The translations under genes and the position numbers were made by a program. A stretch of DNA of 64,000 bases from Firmicutes bacterium UBA1191 (GTDB lineage: Bacteria; Bacillota; Clostridia; Peptostreptococcales; Anaerovoracaceae): positions 117,911 through 181,910 of the forward strand of contig DBYH01000020.1 of NCBI GenBank assembly GCA_002310095.1, in the 5' to 3' direction. Below, piece after piece: positions 15,657-24,732 of this stretch (positions are counted from its first letter, which is position 1; each line of letters starts with the position of its first letter). The notes beneath the pieces were generated by a model. That model saw only the letters and a list, made by a program, of their open reading frames with translations. It made no database searches and was not told the origin of the DNA.

Positions 15657-17561
15657 ATGGCAAAAAACGATAAAATACAGCAGTATGATGCCGAACAAAT
15701 ACAGGTATTGGAAGGATTAGAGGCTGTAAGAAAAAGACCCGGAATGTACATCGGAAGCACGGGCGCGCCGGGACTCCACCACCTCGTTTATGAGATCGTG
15801 GACAACAGCGTGGACGAAGCTCTGGCCGGGTTCTGTACAGAGATCAAGGTAACAATCAACAAGGACAATTCCATAACCGTCGAGGACGACGGAAGAGGAA
15901 TGCCGGTAGACGAGCATCCTAAGATGAAGCTGCCGGCCGTGGAAGTAATACACACGGTACTCCACGCGGGAGGAAAATTCGGCGGAGGCGGATACAAGGT
16001 CTCCGGAGGACTCCACGGCGTAGGCGCGTCTGTAGTAAACGCGCTGTCGACGCGCATGGAGGTCGAAGTAAGAAGAAACGGCAAAGTCTACACGCAGGCT
16101 TACGAACGCGGTAAGACTGTGACCCCTCTCATCGAACAGGGAAACACCAGGAAGAAAGGATCGAAGACCACATTCTGGCCGGATCCGGCGATTTTTGATG
16201 ACATCGTTTACGATTACGACACTCTGTCGAGAAGGTTCCGCGAGATGGCCTTCCTGAACAAGGGCGTCAAGATCAGCATCAAGGACGACAGATACAAGAA
16301 CGAGGACGTCTTCTATTATGAAGGCGGTATCAAGCAGTACGTTGAGTACCTCAACAAATCGAAGAACCCGATCCACAAGGACATCATCTACTTCGAAGTG
16401 ACCGAGAACAACAGGGAAGCGGAAATAGCCATCCAGTACACGGACAGCTACAAGGAAAACGTCGCGTCCTACGCAAACAACATCAAGACGACTGAAGGCG
16501 GCTTCCACCTGCAGGGTTTCAGGGCGGCTCTTACAAGAACCATCAACGCCTATGCCAGAAAGAACAACATCCTCAAGGAAAAGGATGAACCGTTCGAAAG
16601 CGATGACGTCAGAGAAGGCATCACCGCCATCGTATCGGTCAAGCTGACGGAGCCTCAGTTCGAGGGACAGACAAAGGCCAAGCTCGGAAACTCGGACATG
16701 AGAGGATTTGTCGAGAAGGCAACGGCGGATTATCTCGGCGCGTTCCTCGAAGAGAATCCGAAGCAGGCCAAGCTCATCATGGAGAAATGCCTGGACGCGG
16801 CCAGAGCGAGACTCGCCGCGCAGAAGGCCAAGAAGTCAGTAAGAAAATCTTTCCTCGAGGGCAACTCAATGCCGGGCAAGCTGGCGGACTGCTCAGAGAA
16901 GAATCCGGAGATATCGGAAATCTTCCTCGTAGAGGGAGACTCCGCGGGCGGCAGCGCCAAGGACGGCAGGGACAGAAAGCGCCAGGCTATCCTGCCTTTG
17001 CGCGGAAAGATACTCAATGTTGAAAAGGCGAGAATCGACAAGGTTCTCGGATCGGAAGAAATCAAGAACATGATCACCGCCTTCGGATGCGGAATCGGTC
17101 AGGAGTTCGACATCTCGAAGCTCCGTTATCACAAGATAATAATCATGACCGATGCCGACGTTGACGGCGCGCACATCAGGACGCTGCTCCTGACATTCTT
17201 CTACAGATACATGACGCCGCTCATTGAGAACGGTTACGTGTACGCGGCCCAGCCGCCGCTCTTCCAGGTTAAAAGGGGTAAAGAAGTATATTACACTTAT
17301 TCCGACAGAGAGCAGGAGGAGCTCCTCGCTACTCTCAAAGGAAGCAAGTACGACATCCAGCGCTACAAGGGCCTCGGCGAGATGGACCCTGAGCAGCTCT
17401 GGGAAACGACCATGGATTACAGCAAACGTACGCTGATCCAGATCACGGTTGAAGACGCGAACGCAGCGGACGAGATGTTCACCACGCTCATGGGCGACAA
17501 AGTTCCGCCGCGCAAGAAGTTCATTGAAGATCACGCCGTGTACGCGACGATCGATGTATAG
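15657..17561 (+). CDS. gyrB: DNA gyrase subunit B
   Basis: ATPase subunit of gyrase, which introduces negative supercoils. 634 residues. GHKL ATPase motifs: EIVDNSVDEA, DDGRGMPV and GGLHGVGASVVNALS in the first 130 residues. The Toprim metal site appears as LVEGDSAGGSA and later MTDADVDGAHIRTLLL, and the C-terminal QRYKGLGEM motif is intact. AAAAGGAG lies before the ATG. gyrA follows 18 bases on. Confidence 0.98.
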   Translation: MAKNDKIQQYDAEQIQVLEGLEAVRKRPGMYIGSTGAPGLHHLVYEIVDNSVDEALAGFCTEIKVTINKDNSITVEDDGRGMPVDEHPKMKLPAVEVIHTVLHAGGKFGGGGYKVSGGLHGVGASVVNALSTRMEVEVRRNGKVYTQAYERGKTVTPLIEQGNTRKKGSKTTFWPDPAIFDDIVYDYDTLSRRFREMAFLNKGVKISIKDDRYKNEDVFYYEGGIKQYVEYLNKSKNPIHKDIIYFEVTENNREAEIAIQYTDSYKENVASYANNIKTTEGGFHLQGFRAALTRTINAYARKNNILKEKDEPFESDDVREGITAIVSVKLTEPQFEGQTKAKLGNSDMRGFVEKATADYLGAFLEENPKQAKLIMEKCLDAARARLAAQKAKKSVRKSFLEGNSMPGKLADCSEKNPEISEIFLVEGDSAGGSAKDGRDRKRQAILPLRGKILNVEKARIDKVLGSEEIKNMITAFGCGIGQEFDISKLRYHKIIIMTDADVDGAHIRTLLLTFFYRYMTPLIENGYVYAAQPPLFQVKRGKEVYYTYSDREQEELLATLKGSKYDIQRYKGLGEMDPEQLWETTMDYSKRTLIQITVEDANAADEMFTTLMGDKVPPRKKFIEDHAVYATIDV

Positions 17562-17579
17562 GAAAGGAGGGCATCTTAA

Positions 17580-20171
17580 GTGACACAGAACAGCTTACTT
17601 GAAGATCAGAGAATGATACAGCACGAGATCCACGATGAGATGAAGAACTCCTACATCGATTACGCCATGAGCGTCATCGTGGGAAGAGCCCTTCCTGATG
17701 TCAGAGACGGACTCAAGCCTGTACACAGAAGAATACTCTTCGGAATGAACGGTCTGGGAATCACCCCGGACAAGCCGCACAGAAAGTCGGCCCGTATCGT
17801 CGGCGACGTAATGGGTAAATACCATCCGCACGGCGACAGTTCCATCTATGAAGCCATGGTCAAGCTGGCACAGCCTTTTGCGACCAGATATCCGCTCATA
17901 GACGGCCACGGAAACTTCGGATCCATCGACGGAGACGGCGCCGCGGCCATGCGTTACACAGAAGCCCGCATGACGCCGTTCGCTCTGCAGATGATCCGCG
18001 ACATCGACAAGAACACTGTCGACATGATTCCGAACTTCGATGAGGAAGAGCTGGAACCTGTAGTTCTTCCGTCGAGAGTGCCGAACCTTCTCATCAACGG
18101 AAGCAACGGTATCGCCGTAGGCATGGCCACGTCGATTCCGCCGCACAATCTCAGCGAGACCATCGACGCGTGCGTGGCAATGATCGAGAGTGGAATCAAC
18201 GATGAAGAGTGCACCGTTGAGAAACTTATAAAAATAGTCAAGGGACCGGACTTCCCGACGGGAGCCCAGATCCTCGGCAAGAAAGGATTCCAGGACGCGT
18301 ACAGGACAGGGCAGGGCAAATGCGTAGTCAGATCCGTATGTGAAATCGAAGAGACAAGCCGCGGCAAGTCCCAGATCATAGTTACCGAGATTCCTTATCA
18401 GGTCAACAAGGCCAGAATGCTGGAGAGGATCGGCGAACTTGTCAGGGACAAGAAGCTTGATGGTATATCGGCGATACGCGATGAATCCAACAGAAACGGA
18501 ATCCGCATCGTTATCGAGCTGAAGTCGACAGCCCATCCGCAGGTCATGCTGAACAAACTGTACAAGCACACGTCCCTGCAGGAAAACTACAGCATGATCA
18601 TGCTGGCCATCGTCGACGGAAGACCTAAAGTCCTCAACCTGAAGCAGATAATCGAAGAATATCTGAAGCACCAGAAGGACGTTGTGACGAGAAGGACCCG
18701 GTACGATCTGGAGAAGGCGGAGGCCAGAGCCCATATCGTGGAAGGTCTGCGCATCGCCCTGGACAATATCGACGCGGTCATCAAGACCATCCGCGAGAGC
18801 TACAACGACGCCAAGGAAAAACTCATGGACCGCTTCGGCCTGACCGAAGTGCAGGCCCAGGCAATACTGGACATGAGACTTGCCAGACTGCAGGGACTTG
18901 AAAGAGAGAAACTGGAAGCGGAATACGAAGAGCTTTGCAAGAAGATCGCTTACTTCAAGAGCCTCCTGGCCGACGAGAAGCTCCTTATGGGAGTTATCAG
19001 AGACGAGCTCCTTGAGATAAAGAAGAAGTGGGGCGACAAGAGAAGGACGAAGATCATCGCCGCCGTCGACGAAATGGATGAAGAAGATCTGATCGAGGAG
19101 AAACAGGTCGTCATCACCCTGACCCACAGGGGCTACCTGAAGAGAGTCGCCGCGGACACATACAAGACACAGAGAAGGGGAGGCAAAGGCATCGCGGGCC
19201 TGTCAACGAGAGAGGACGACTTCGTGCGCGATCTCATAATGACATCATCCCACGACCACCTCATGTTCTTCACGAACATGGGCAAGGTTCACAAGATAAG
19301 AGCCTACGAGATTCCTGAGGCCAACAGGACGGCCAAGGGCGCCAACGCCGCCAACTTCCTGAATCTGATGCAGCGCGAACGCATCTCGGCGATCATTCCG
19401 TTCAGAGATTTCGGCGACGACAAGTTCCTCATCGGAGTCACCAAAAAGGGAACTATAAAGAAGACCGCCATTTCGGAATTCGACACCAACAGGAAGACGG
19501 GCCTCATCGCCATTTCCCTCAAGGACGGCGACGAGCTGGTCGAGATCAAGCAGACTTCCGGAAATGACAATGTAATAATTATCACGAAGAACGGCAAGTG
19601 CATCTGCTTCAGCGAGCAGGATGTCAGACCGATGGGCAGAAACGCCGGCGGAGTCAGAGCCATCAACCTGGAGGACGACGACGAGGTCGTCGCCATGCAG
19701 CTCGTGCAGCCGGGCGAAGAGCTTCTCGTAGTCACAAGCAAAGGCTACGGCAAGCGCACTCCGGTCGAGGAGTACAAGATCCAGGCGAGGGGAGGCAAAG
19801 GACTTCTGACCTACGACAAGAGCAAGTTCAAGAAGACCGGCCACCTGATCGGCGCCATAGTCGTGGAGGACAAGGACGAGATCATGCTCATCAACTCCAA
19901 GGGCACTGTCATCAGGATCGCGGCTAAGGACATCTCCCGTCTCGGCAGAGCGACCCAGGGAGTCAAGATCATGAGAGTCGGCGACGACATCGAGATCATC
20001 TCCATGTCAAAGGTCATCAACGAAGAGGAGAGAGCCCAGCTGGCCGAACAGGCCCAGAAGCAGCGGGACAAGAAAAAGGCCGAAAAGAGAGCCGCGGAGG
20101 CCAAGGCTGAAAAAGAAAAAGCAAAGGCAGCCAAAGACGACGGAACAGAACAGACAGAATTCGATATATAA
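17580..20171 (+). CDS. gyrA: DNA gyrase subunit A
   Basis: Breakage-reunion subunit of gyrase. 863 residues with a GTG start, supported by AAAGGAGG nine bases upstream. The catalytic Tyr lies in AAMRYTEARM. The quinolone pocket reads HPHGDSSIYEAMVKLAQPF, keeping Ser at E. coli position 83 and an acidic residue at 87, so no classical resistance change. The GyrA box QRRGGKG is present in the C-terminal beta-pinwheel, identifying gyrase and not topoisomerase IV. The last 45 residues are a charged Lys/Ala/Glu tail. trpS follows after 15 bases. Confidence 0.98.
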   Translation: MTQNSLLEDQRMIQHEIHDEMKNSYIDYAMSVIVGRALPDVRDGLKPVHRRILFGMNGLGITPDKPHRKSARIVGDVMGKYHPHGDSSIYEAMVKLAQPFATRYPLIDGHGNFGSIDGDGAAAMRYTEARMTPFALQMIRDIDKNTVDMIPNFDEEELEPVVLPSRVPNLLINGSNGIAVGMATSIPPHNLSETIDACVAMIESGINDEECTVEKLIKIVKGPDFPTGAQILGKKGFQDAYRTGQGKCVVRSVCEIEETSRGKSQIIVTEIPYQVNKARMLERIGELVRDKKLDGISAIRDESNRNGIRIVIELKSTAHPQVMLNKLYKHTSLQENYSMIMLAIVDGRPKVLNLKQIIEEYLKHQKDVVTRRTRYDLEKAEARAHIVEGLRIALDNIDAVIKTIRESYNDAKEKLMDRFGLTEVQAQAILDMRLARLQGLEREKLEAEYEELCKKIAYFKSLLADEKLLMGVIRDELLEIKKKWGDKRRTKIIAAVDEMDEEDLIEEKQVVITLTHRGYLKRVAADTYKTQRRGGKGIAGLSTREDDFVRDLIMTSSHDHLMFFTNMGKVHKIRAYEIPEANRTAKGANAANFLNLMQRERISAIIPFRDFGDDKFLIGVTKKGTIKKTAISEFDTNRKTGLIAISLKDGDELVEIKQTSGNDNVIIITKNGKCICFSEQDVRPMGRNAGGVRAINLEDDDEVVAMQLVQPGEELLVVTSKGYGKRTPVEEYKIQARGGKGLLTYDKSKFKKTGHLIGAIVVEDKDEIMLINSKGTVIRIAAKDISRLGRATQGVKIMRVGDDIEIISMSKVINEEERAQLAEQAQKQRDKKKAEKRAAEAKAEKEKAKAAKDDGTEQTEFDI

Positions 20172-20186
20172 GGAGAACAGCATTTC

Positions 20187-21170
20187 ATGAAGAGAGTATT
20201 TTCAGGCGTACAGCCGACAGGAAACATTCATATCGGCAACTACCTCGGAGCGCTGAAGCAGTTCGTTGAACTGCAGGAGGACCACGAGTGCATCTACTGC
20301 ATAGTCGACGAGCACGCGATCACCCTGCCGCAGGACCCGAAGGAACTCAGGGAGCATATCCTGGACGTGGCGGCCCTGTACATGGCCATCGGCGTCGACC
20401 CTAAGAAGTCCATCATATTCGTACAGTCGCAGGTAAGCGAACACGCCGAGCTGGGCTGGGTGCTCTGCTGCAACTGCTACACGGGAGAACTCTCCAGGAT
20501 GACCCAGTTCAAGGCCAAGAGCGGAGGCAATGAATCCGTAGGCACGGGGCTTCTGGTTTATCCGGTACTCATGGCGGCGGACATTCTCCTTTACGACACT
20601 GACGTCGTTCCTGTAGGAAACGACCAGAAGCAGCACATCGAGCTGGCCAGGAACATCGCCATCAGAGTCAACAACAAGTACGGGGACACTTTCGTTGTTC
20701 CTGACGGAAGGTTCATGAAAGAGGGCGCCCGCGTCATGGCTCTTGACGATCCTGAATCAAAGATGAGCAAGAGCGCGGAGAACATCCACTCCCGCATCTC
20801 ACTCCTGGACGAGGACAGCAAAATCAAGAAGTCCATCATGAGAGCGACCACAGATTCGGACGGCGAGCTGAGATTCGACCCTGTGAACAAGCCGGGAGTC
20901 AGCAACCTGCTCAACATATACAGCGCCTTCAGCGGCGTTTCCGTTGATGAGATTCTGGCCAACCAGAACTGGAGAGGTTACGGAGATCTGAAAAAGGAGC
21001 TGGTGGCCGTCACTCAGGAGGCCCTCGCTCCAATAAAGCAGAATTATGAAGAAATCCGCCATTCGGATGAACTCATCAGAGTTCTGAACGACGGAGCGGA
21101 AAGAGCTTCAGCGATAGCTGAGCCTGTAATGCAGAGAGTCAGAGACAGATTCGGTCTCGGCCTCGGCTGA
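20187..21170 (+). CDS. trpS: Tryptophanyl-tRNA synthetase
   Basis: Class I aminoacyl-tRNA synthetase charging tRNA-Trp. 327 residues. The HIGH motif appears as GNIHIGNYLGA near residue 12 and the KMSKS loop as SKMSKSAEN near residue 193; GNDQKQHIELAR is the conserved central motif. AAGGAG lies before the ATG. It is probably read through from gyrA and ends at a terminator shared with the converging plsC operon. No T-box leader is visible in the 15-base gap. Confidence 0.97.
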   Translation: MKRVFSGVQPTGNIHIGNYLGALKQFVELQEDHECIYCIVDEHAITLPQDPKELREHILDVAALYMAIGVDPKKSIIFVQSQVSEHAELGWVLCCNCYTGELSRMTQFKAKSGGNESVGTGLLVYPVLMAADILLYDTDVVPVGNDQKQHIELARNIAIRVNNKYGDTFVVPDGRFMKEGARVMALDDPESKMSKSAENIHSRISLLDEDSKIKKSIMRATTDSDGELRFDPVNKPGVSNLLNIYSAFSGVSVDEILANQNWRGYGDLKKELVAVTQEALAPIKQNYEEIRHSDELIRVLNDGAERASAIAEPVMQRVRDRFGLGLG

Positions 21171-21188
21171 AAAAGAACAAATACAGAA

Positions 21189-21223
21189 AACCCGGCTGGG
21201 CGAAAGCTTAGCCGGGTTCTTTT
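21189..21223. terminator. Bidirectional terminator between trpS and plsC
   Basis: Perfect 9-bp stem AACCCGGCT/AGCCGGGTT (21189-21197 and 21210-21218), 12-base loop; a T-rich run follows on the plus strand and an A-run precedes it (T-run on the minus strand). The plsC stop codon (21208-21210) falls at the loop-stem boundary, so the two converging genes share this structure. Confidence 0.88.
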
Positions 21224-21969
21224 TCGTTTTGTTGAAGCTCATTCAGTTCGGTGACGCCGTTCCGGATCATGTTCTCCAGGAGGTCCGGGAGGGCCTTTTC
21301 CTCCTGTCGGGAAATTCCCGCCGTCGGAATCGCCGGGTACACGCGCACGTCCACGCGCGCGGGACTTACGACGCCTGTCTCCTCAAGCATCTTGTACGTG
21401 CCGTTGAGGGCCACCGGAACGATCGGAACACCCGGCTTGGTGGCGAGCTTGATGGCTCCCCTCATGAAAGGACCGACTGTCGGACCTTTGCTCCGCGTGC
21501 CCTCAGGGCAGATGGCGAGGGAATATCCCTCATTGATGTATTCGATTCCCTGATTGATGGCCTTGAGAGCCTCGCGGGGATCGTCGTTTTCGATGAAGAC
21601 ACTGCGTATGCGCGGCATCCACTTGCCCAGGACCGGCGCCTTGGCCAGGTACTGCTTGGCCACGAAGCCGAACTGGAACTTTCTGAACACGGCAAACATG
21701 ACCGGAATGTCGGCGTAGCTCTGATGGTTCAGTATTATAACCACCGGGCCTTCGTCCGGAATGTTCTCTTCGCCGTGGACGTGCAGGTCGCAGCCGAACT
21801 GCTCCATGATTTTCGGACCGAAGGTGGATGTGGCCTCGAGAATGAGGCGGCGCTCCTCTTCCGCGTCTCCGGCTGCCTTTGCATTGTCTATAAGCGATCT
21901 GTATTTTCCGTAGCGGACCACATCTCCGAAGACCTTGGCGGCCGCGGGGATGTTTCTCATTATCTTCAT
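21208..21969 (-). CDS. plsC: 1-acylglycerol-3-phosphate O-acyltransferase (PlsC family)
   Basis: Makes phosphatidic acid from lysophosphatidic acid at the membrane. 253 residues. The acyltransferase motifs are NHQSYAD (the NHx4D catalytic pair), then the acceptor-binding CPEGTRSKG and VPIVPVALNGTY. There is no strong N-terminal transmembrane segment, so association is probably peripheral. It is the last gene of a three-gene leftward operon, ten bases after the DUF2148 gene. The family is broad and the acyl acceptor is not proven. Confidence 0.88.
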   Translation of the reverse strand: MKIMRNIPAAAKVFGDVVRYGKYRSLIDNAKAAGDAEEERRLILEATSTFGPKIMEQFGCDLHVHGEENIPDEGPVVIILNHQSYADIPVMFAVFRKFQFGFVAKQYLAKAPVLGKWMPRIRSVFIENDDPREALKAINQGIEYINEGYSLAICPEGTRSKGPTVGPFMRGAIKLATKPGVPIVPVALNGTYKMLEETGVVSPARVDVRVYPAIPTAGISRQEEKALPDLLENMIRNGVTELNELQQNEKEPG

Positions 21970-21979
21970 AGCCTCACTC

Positions 21980-22528
21980 CTAGAATTTCACGTCTCCCGG
22001 GCCCCTGTCGAAGAAGACGCTCTTCGAGGACACCGAAAGAGGTATGCCGTAGCAGACTTTGATATTGTCGTCAAAGAGACCCATGCGGGCGGCTCCCTTG
22101 CCGGCGGAGAAGAGGACCCTGTTGTCCATGCGGTTGTCGGCGGCCAGCGAAACAGCGGAACCGACAGCGATTCCAAGATCCGTGACGTTGAATGCGCATA
22201 CTGCGCCGGCTTCCATGTTCTCGCCGCACTCCCTGAAACCGCAGAGGCCGCAGTTGGTAAGCCAGAGCGGCGCGTTTTCCGCCCAGAGCAGGACCACGCA
22301 ATAGCTGTTGTCAACGTTTCCCGCGTCTCTGGCGTAGAAATCCTCGCCCGTCTCCTCGGCGATGTCGCGCATGTGGGCGGCCAGAACGTCCTTGTCCTCT
22401 CCTGTGAGGAGGACTCCGTTCACATCGTCGACGCCGTTGCCCTTAGGGGCGGTGATTGCGGCGGCGAGCATGGCCTGTCCGACTCTGATGGCGGCTTCCT
22501 CTGAAGCCTTGTCTCTGTTGATTATCAT
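21980..22528 (-). CDS. DUF2148 ferredoxin-like domain protein
   Basis: 182 residues resembling DUF2148 proteins, described as carrying a ferredoxin-like domain. A cysteine cluster (CGLCGFRECGE, near residue 93) and a further Cys about 12 residues on could bind an iron-sulfur cluster. The N-terminus (EEAAIRVGQAMLAAAITAPKGNG) is typical of the family, which is found mainly in anaerobes; function unknown. It lies between a degenerate shikimate-kinase-like gene and plsC in one operon. Confidence 0.75.
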   Translation of the reverse strand: MIINRDKASEEAAIRVGQAMLAAAITAPKGNGVDDVNGVLLTGEDKDVLAAHMRDIAEETGEDFYARDAGNVDNSYCVVLLWAENAPLWLTNCGLCGFRECGENMEAGAVCAFNVTDLGIAVGSAVSLAADNRMDNRVLFSAGKGAARMGLFDDNIKVCYGIPLSVSSKSVFFDRGPGDVKF

Positions 22529-22555
22529 TTATTCAGTCCTTTCATTTTCGAAAAG

Positions 22556-23014
22556 TCAAAGTGATGAAAACAGCGTGCGCTGCCGTTCGATGAACATTTC
22601 AAAAGCGCGGCGCTTTTCCTCGTCGCTCCCGAAACACATAAAGGCGTGGTACGTCTCTTCGTCTGCCTTTGCGTTATCCCAGAGCTCATCGATCGTCATT
22701 TCATCGCCGACTATTATCAATTCATTTGCGAGGGCAAGATCACGGGAATCATCATCGTAAAGGACGCCGTCGCCGCAGGCGACGACGCAGGACTCCACGG
22801 CCTCGGACAGCTCCTTCAGAATCTCGTACTCCAGATTCCTGTATCCGTGCTCGCCGTTCATCATGACGAGACGGCGGATGGAGCGGCCATCGCGCTTCTC
22901 GATTTCACGATCAAGATTAATCAGCGCTGCGCCAGTATCCTCTGCAACTCTGCGCGCTTCGTCTGTTATCGGCGCGCCGAAATAACCTGTAACAATGGTA
23001 ATGTGTCCCCTCAT
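22556..23014 (-). CDS. Shikimate-kinase-like protein lacking the P-loop
   Basis: 152 residues from the ATG at 23012-23014, chosen because TTGGAGG lies five bases upstream. The layout follows shikimate kinase: an N-terminal beta strand (HITIVTGYFG), then GAALINLDREIEKRDGRSI, where shikimate kinases have IDLDxxIExxxGxSI, and YRNLEYEILKEL. The Walker A GxxGxGKS/T is replaced by GYFGAPITDEA, so ATP binding is doubtful, yet the shikimate-site features survive. It may be a regulatory or ligand-binding relative. It heads an operon with DUF2148 and plsC. Function not known. Confidence 0.6.
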   Translation of the reverse strand: MRGHITIVTGYFGAPITDEARRVAEDTGAALINLDREIEKRDGRSIRRLVMMNGEHGYRNLEYEILKELSEAVESCVVACGDGVLYDDDSRDLALANELIIVGDEMTIDELWDNAKADEETYHAFMCFGSDEEKRRAFEMFIERQRTLFSSL

Positions 23015-23030
23015 TCCTGCCTCCAACAGC

Positions 23031-23036
23031 ATTATA
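23031..23036 (-). promoter_or_regulatory. Possible extended -10 for the leftward operon
   Basis: The minus strand reads TGTTATAAT (perfect -10 at 23031-23036 with TGn). TTGCAA lies upstream at only 15 bases spacing. The -10 is just 16 bases from the chosen ATG, so the message would begin at or inside the ribosome binding site, which lowers confidence. Confidence 0.4.
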
Positions 23037-23120
23037 ACATAAATCAAACCATTGCAAGAAAACAGCAGAAAGTGGAATTATTTCTATTTACTGCAGAAAA
23101 AGTGAAGAAACAGAGATATT

Positions 23121-23149
23121 TTGACATCAAAGGGGTTGGCTAGTAGAAT
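23121..23149 (+). promoter_or_regulatory. Promoter of the nucleotidyltransferase gene
   Basis: Perfect -35 TTGACA (23121-23126), 17-base spacer and -10 TAGAAT (23144-23149), about 40 bases before the start at 23190. It diverges from the leftward operon. Confidence 0.85.
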
Positions 23150-23189
23150 TATACCGAATGTAAGCAAAGACACGGAAGGAGACAGGGAA

Positions 23190-24113
23190 ATGGCTAAAAA
23201 ACCGACGCTGGTAATAATGGCGGCAGGAATGGGATCCAGATACGGAGGCCTTAAGCAGGTGGATAAAATCACCGACGCCGGGGAGATTATCCTCGACTTT
23301 TCGCTTTATGACGCCATGATGGCCGGCTTCGACAAAGCGATCTTCGTAATCCGCGAGGAGCACCGGGACATTTTCAGAGAGCTGGTCGACGAGAGAGCGG
23401 GTCGTTTTATGGAGATCGAGTACGCCTACCAGGATCTGAACGACATCCCCGAGGGGTATGAGGTGCCGGAAGGAAGAGAGAAGCCATGGGGCACATCCCA
23501 CGCCATCCTTGCCTGCAGAGATCTCATCGACGGACCTTTCGCGGTCATCAACGCAGACGACTACTACGGGCCGGGCGGCTTCGTCAGCGTCTATGAATAT
23601 CTCACCGAACATGAGGACACGGACGTGCTTCAGTACTGCATGGCCGGATACATTCTGAAGAACACAATTACCGAGAACGGACACGTTGCCCGCGGCGTCT
23701 GCGAGATGGACGAAGAGGGCAACCTGAAGGAGATAACGGAGAGGACGAAGATCCAAAGGCAGCCTGAGGGGATCTGCTACTCGGAGGATGACGGGGAGAC
23801 CTGGCACCTGCTGGCGGACGACTCCCTGGTGTCCATGAACTTCTGGGGCTTCACCGAGAGCCTGATGGGCGAGCTTAAGGCGGGAATCGGACAGTTCTTC
23901 GCCGAGGAAGTCCCGAAAAACCCTCTCAAAAGCGAATATCAGCTGCCGCGCACAGTCGACAGGCTGATCAAGGAAGGCAAGGCCCGCGTCAAGGTGCTGC
24001 AGTGTCAGGACAAGTGGTGCGGCGTCACATACAAGGAAGACTGGCAGACAGTCCGCGACGAGCTGCAGTCAAAGAAAGACAAGGGCGAATACCCTGAAAA
24101 ACTCTGGAAATAG
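23190..24113 (+). CDS. NDP-sugar nucleotidyltransferase
   Basis: 307 residues from the ATG at 23190, preferred over an upstream in-frame ATG (which overlaps the -35) because AAGGAG precedes it and the family motif starts right after. The N-terminal signature AAGMGSRYGGLKQ binds the nucleotide; PWGTSHAILACRDLI and VINADDYYG carry the metal-binding Asp residues. Such enzymes activate a sugar phosphate with NTP for glycan or cell-wall synthesis; the sugar cannot be told from sequence. It stands alone behind its own promoter. Confidence 0.82.
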   Translation: MAKKPTLVIMAAGMGSRYGGLKQVDKITDAGEIILDFSLYDAMMAGFDKAIFVIREEHRDIFRELVDERAGRFMEIEYAYQDLNDIPEGYEVPEGREKPWGTSHAILACRDLIDGPFAVINADDYYGPGGFVSVYEYLTEHEDTDVLQYCMAGYILKNTITENGHVARGVCEMDEEGNLKEITERTKIQRQPEGICYSEDDGETWHLLADDSLVSMNFWGFTESLMGELKAGIGQFFAEEVPKNPLKSEYQLPRTVDRLIKEGKARVKVLQCQDKWCGVTYKEDWQTVRDELQSKKDKGEYPEKLWK

Positions 24114-24141
24114 GCATGCAAAGGCAGCCTGACTTAGTAAC

Positions 24142-24732
24142 ATGAGCGGAATCATCAACACAATTATATCGGTGATGCTGGCAGCCGCCATCTCTAGCGG
24201 TTCTTCTGCAATGGCGGAAGACACTCCGCAGGAGGCGGCCGCTGACTTCTTCGACAATATCTCGGGAGGAGACGACCAGACAGCCATGCTCTACATGGAC
24301 AACAAGTACGTCAATTTCCTGGAGAATGTCAAGGGCACCGACGAGGAAATGGATAGACTTGAAGACGCGGTCTTCAGGAATTTTTCATTTGAGATAACCG
24401 ATTCCGCCGTCAAAGATGGGGTGGCTGTAGTCAGGGCAACTGTCAGAAACAGCGATTTCAGCGGAGTCATGGACAAGTACAGGAAAGAATCCTACGAGTA
24501 TGTCACGAACAACCTGTACAGCGACGATGTTATCGACAAAGAGAAGCTGAACAAGAAGTGCATCGACATTTATCTGGATCAGATAGAGAAGACGGCCGAA
24601 AGAGAACCGTCCTTCGAGACGGACGTCTTCCTTCCTCTTGAAGAGGACGGTTACGGCGGATGGCGCGTCATCCTCAGCGATGACATCATGAAGGAAATGC
24701 TTGGAGAACTGGAGATTCCGACGGATGAGTGA
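24142..24732 (+). CDS. Small exported protein of unknown function
   Basis: 196 residues. The first 25 look like a signal peptide (IINTIISVMLAAAISSG, then SAMA before the predicted cleavage), although it lacks the usual N-terminal positive charges and has no lipobox Cys. The mature part is acidic and mixed alpha/beta (EAAADFFDNISGGDDQTAMLYM...), reminiscent of DUF4878/NTF2-like lipoprotein domains, but I do not recognise it firmly. No good ribosome binding site is seen; an in-frame TGA lies 12 bases upstream, so the start cannot be much earlier. Its end overlaps the next gene by eight bases, implying a joint role at the cell surface. Confidence 0.6.
   Translation: MSGIINTIISVMLAAAISSGSSAMAEDTPQEAAADFFDNISGGDDQTAMLYMDNKYVNFLENVKGTDEEMDRLEDAVFRNFSFEITDSAVKDGVAVVRATVRNSDFSGVMDKYRKESYEYVTNNLYSDDVIDKEKLNKKCIDIYLDQIEKTAEREPSFETDVFLPLEEDGYGGWRVILSDDIMKEMLGELEIPTDE

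Noticed and set aside
17820..17880. Possible quinolone-resistance change in GyrA
   Set aside because: The residues equivalent to 83 and 87 are Ser and Glu, both found in susceptible Firmicutes.
17595..19127. A 510-codon open frame on the minus strand inside gyrA
   Set aside because: Antisense shadow: gyrA on the plus strand has full motif support, the minus frame has no recognisable domain and no ribosome binding site. The same holds for long antisense frames in gyrB, in the M23 gene (32505-34139), the LtaS-like gene (36903-38030) and the second FN3-CHAP gene (54663-56129).
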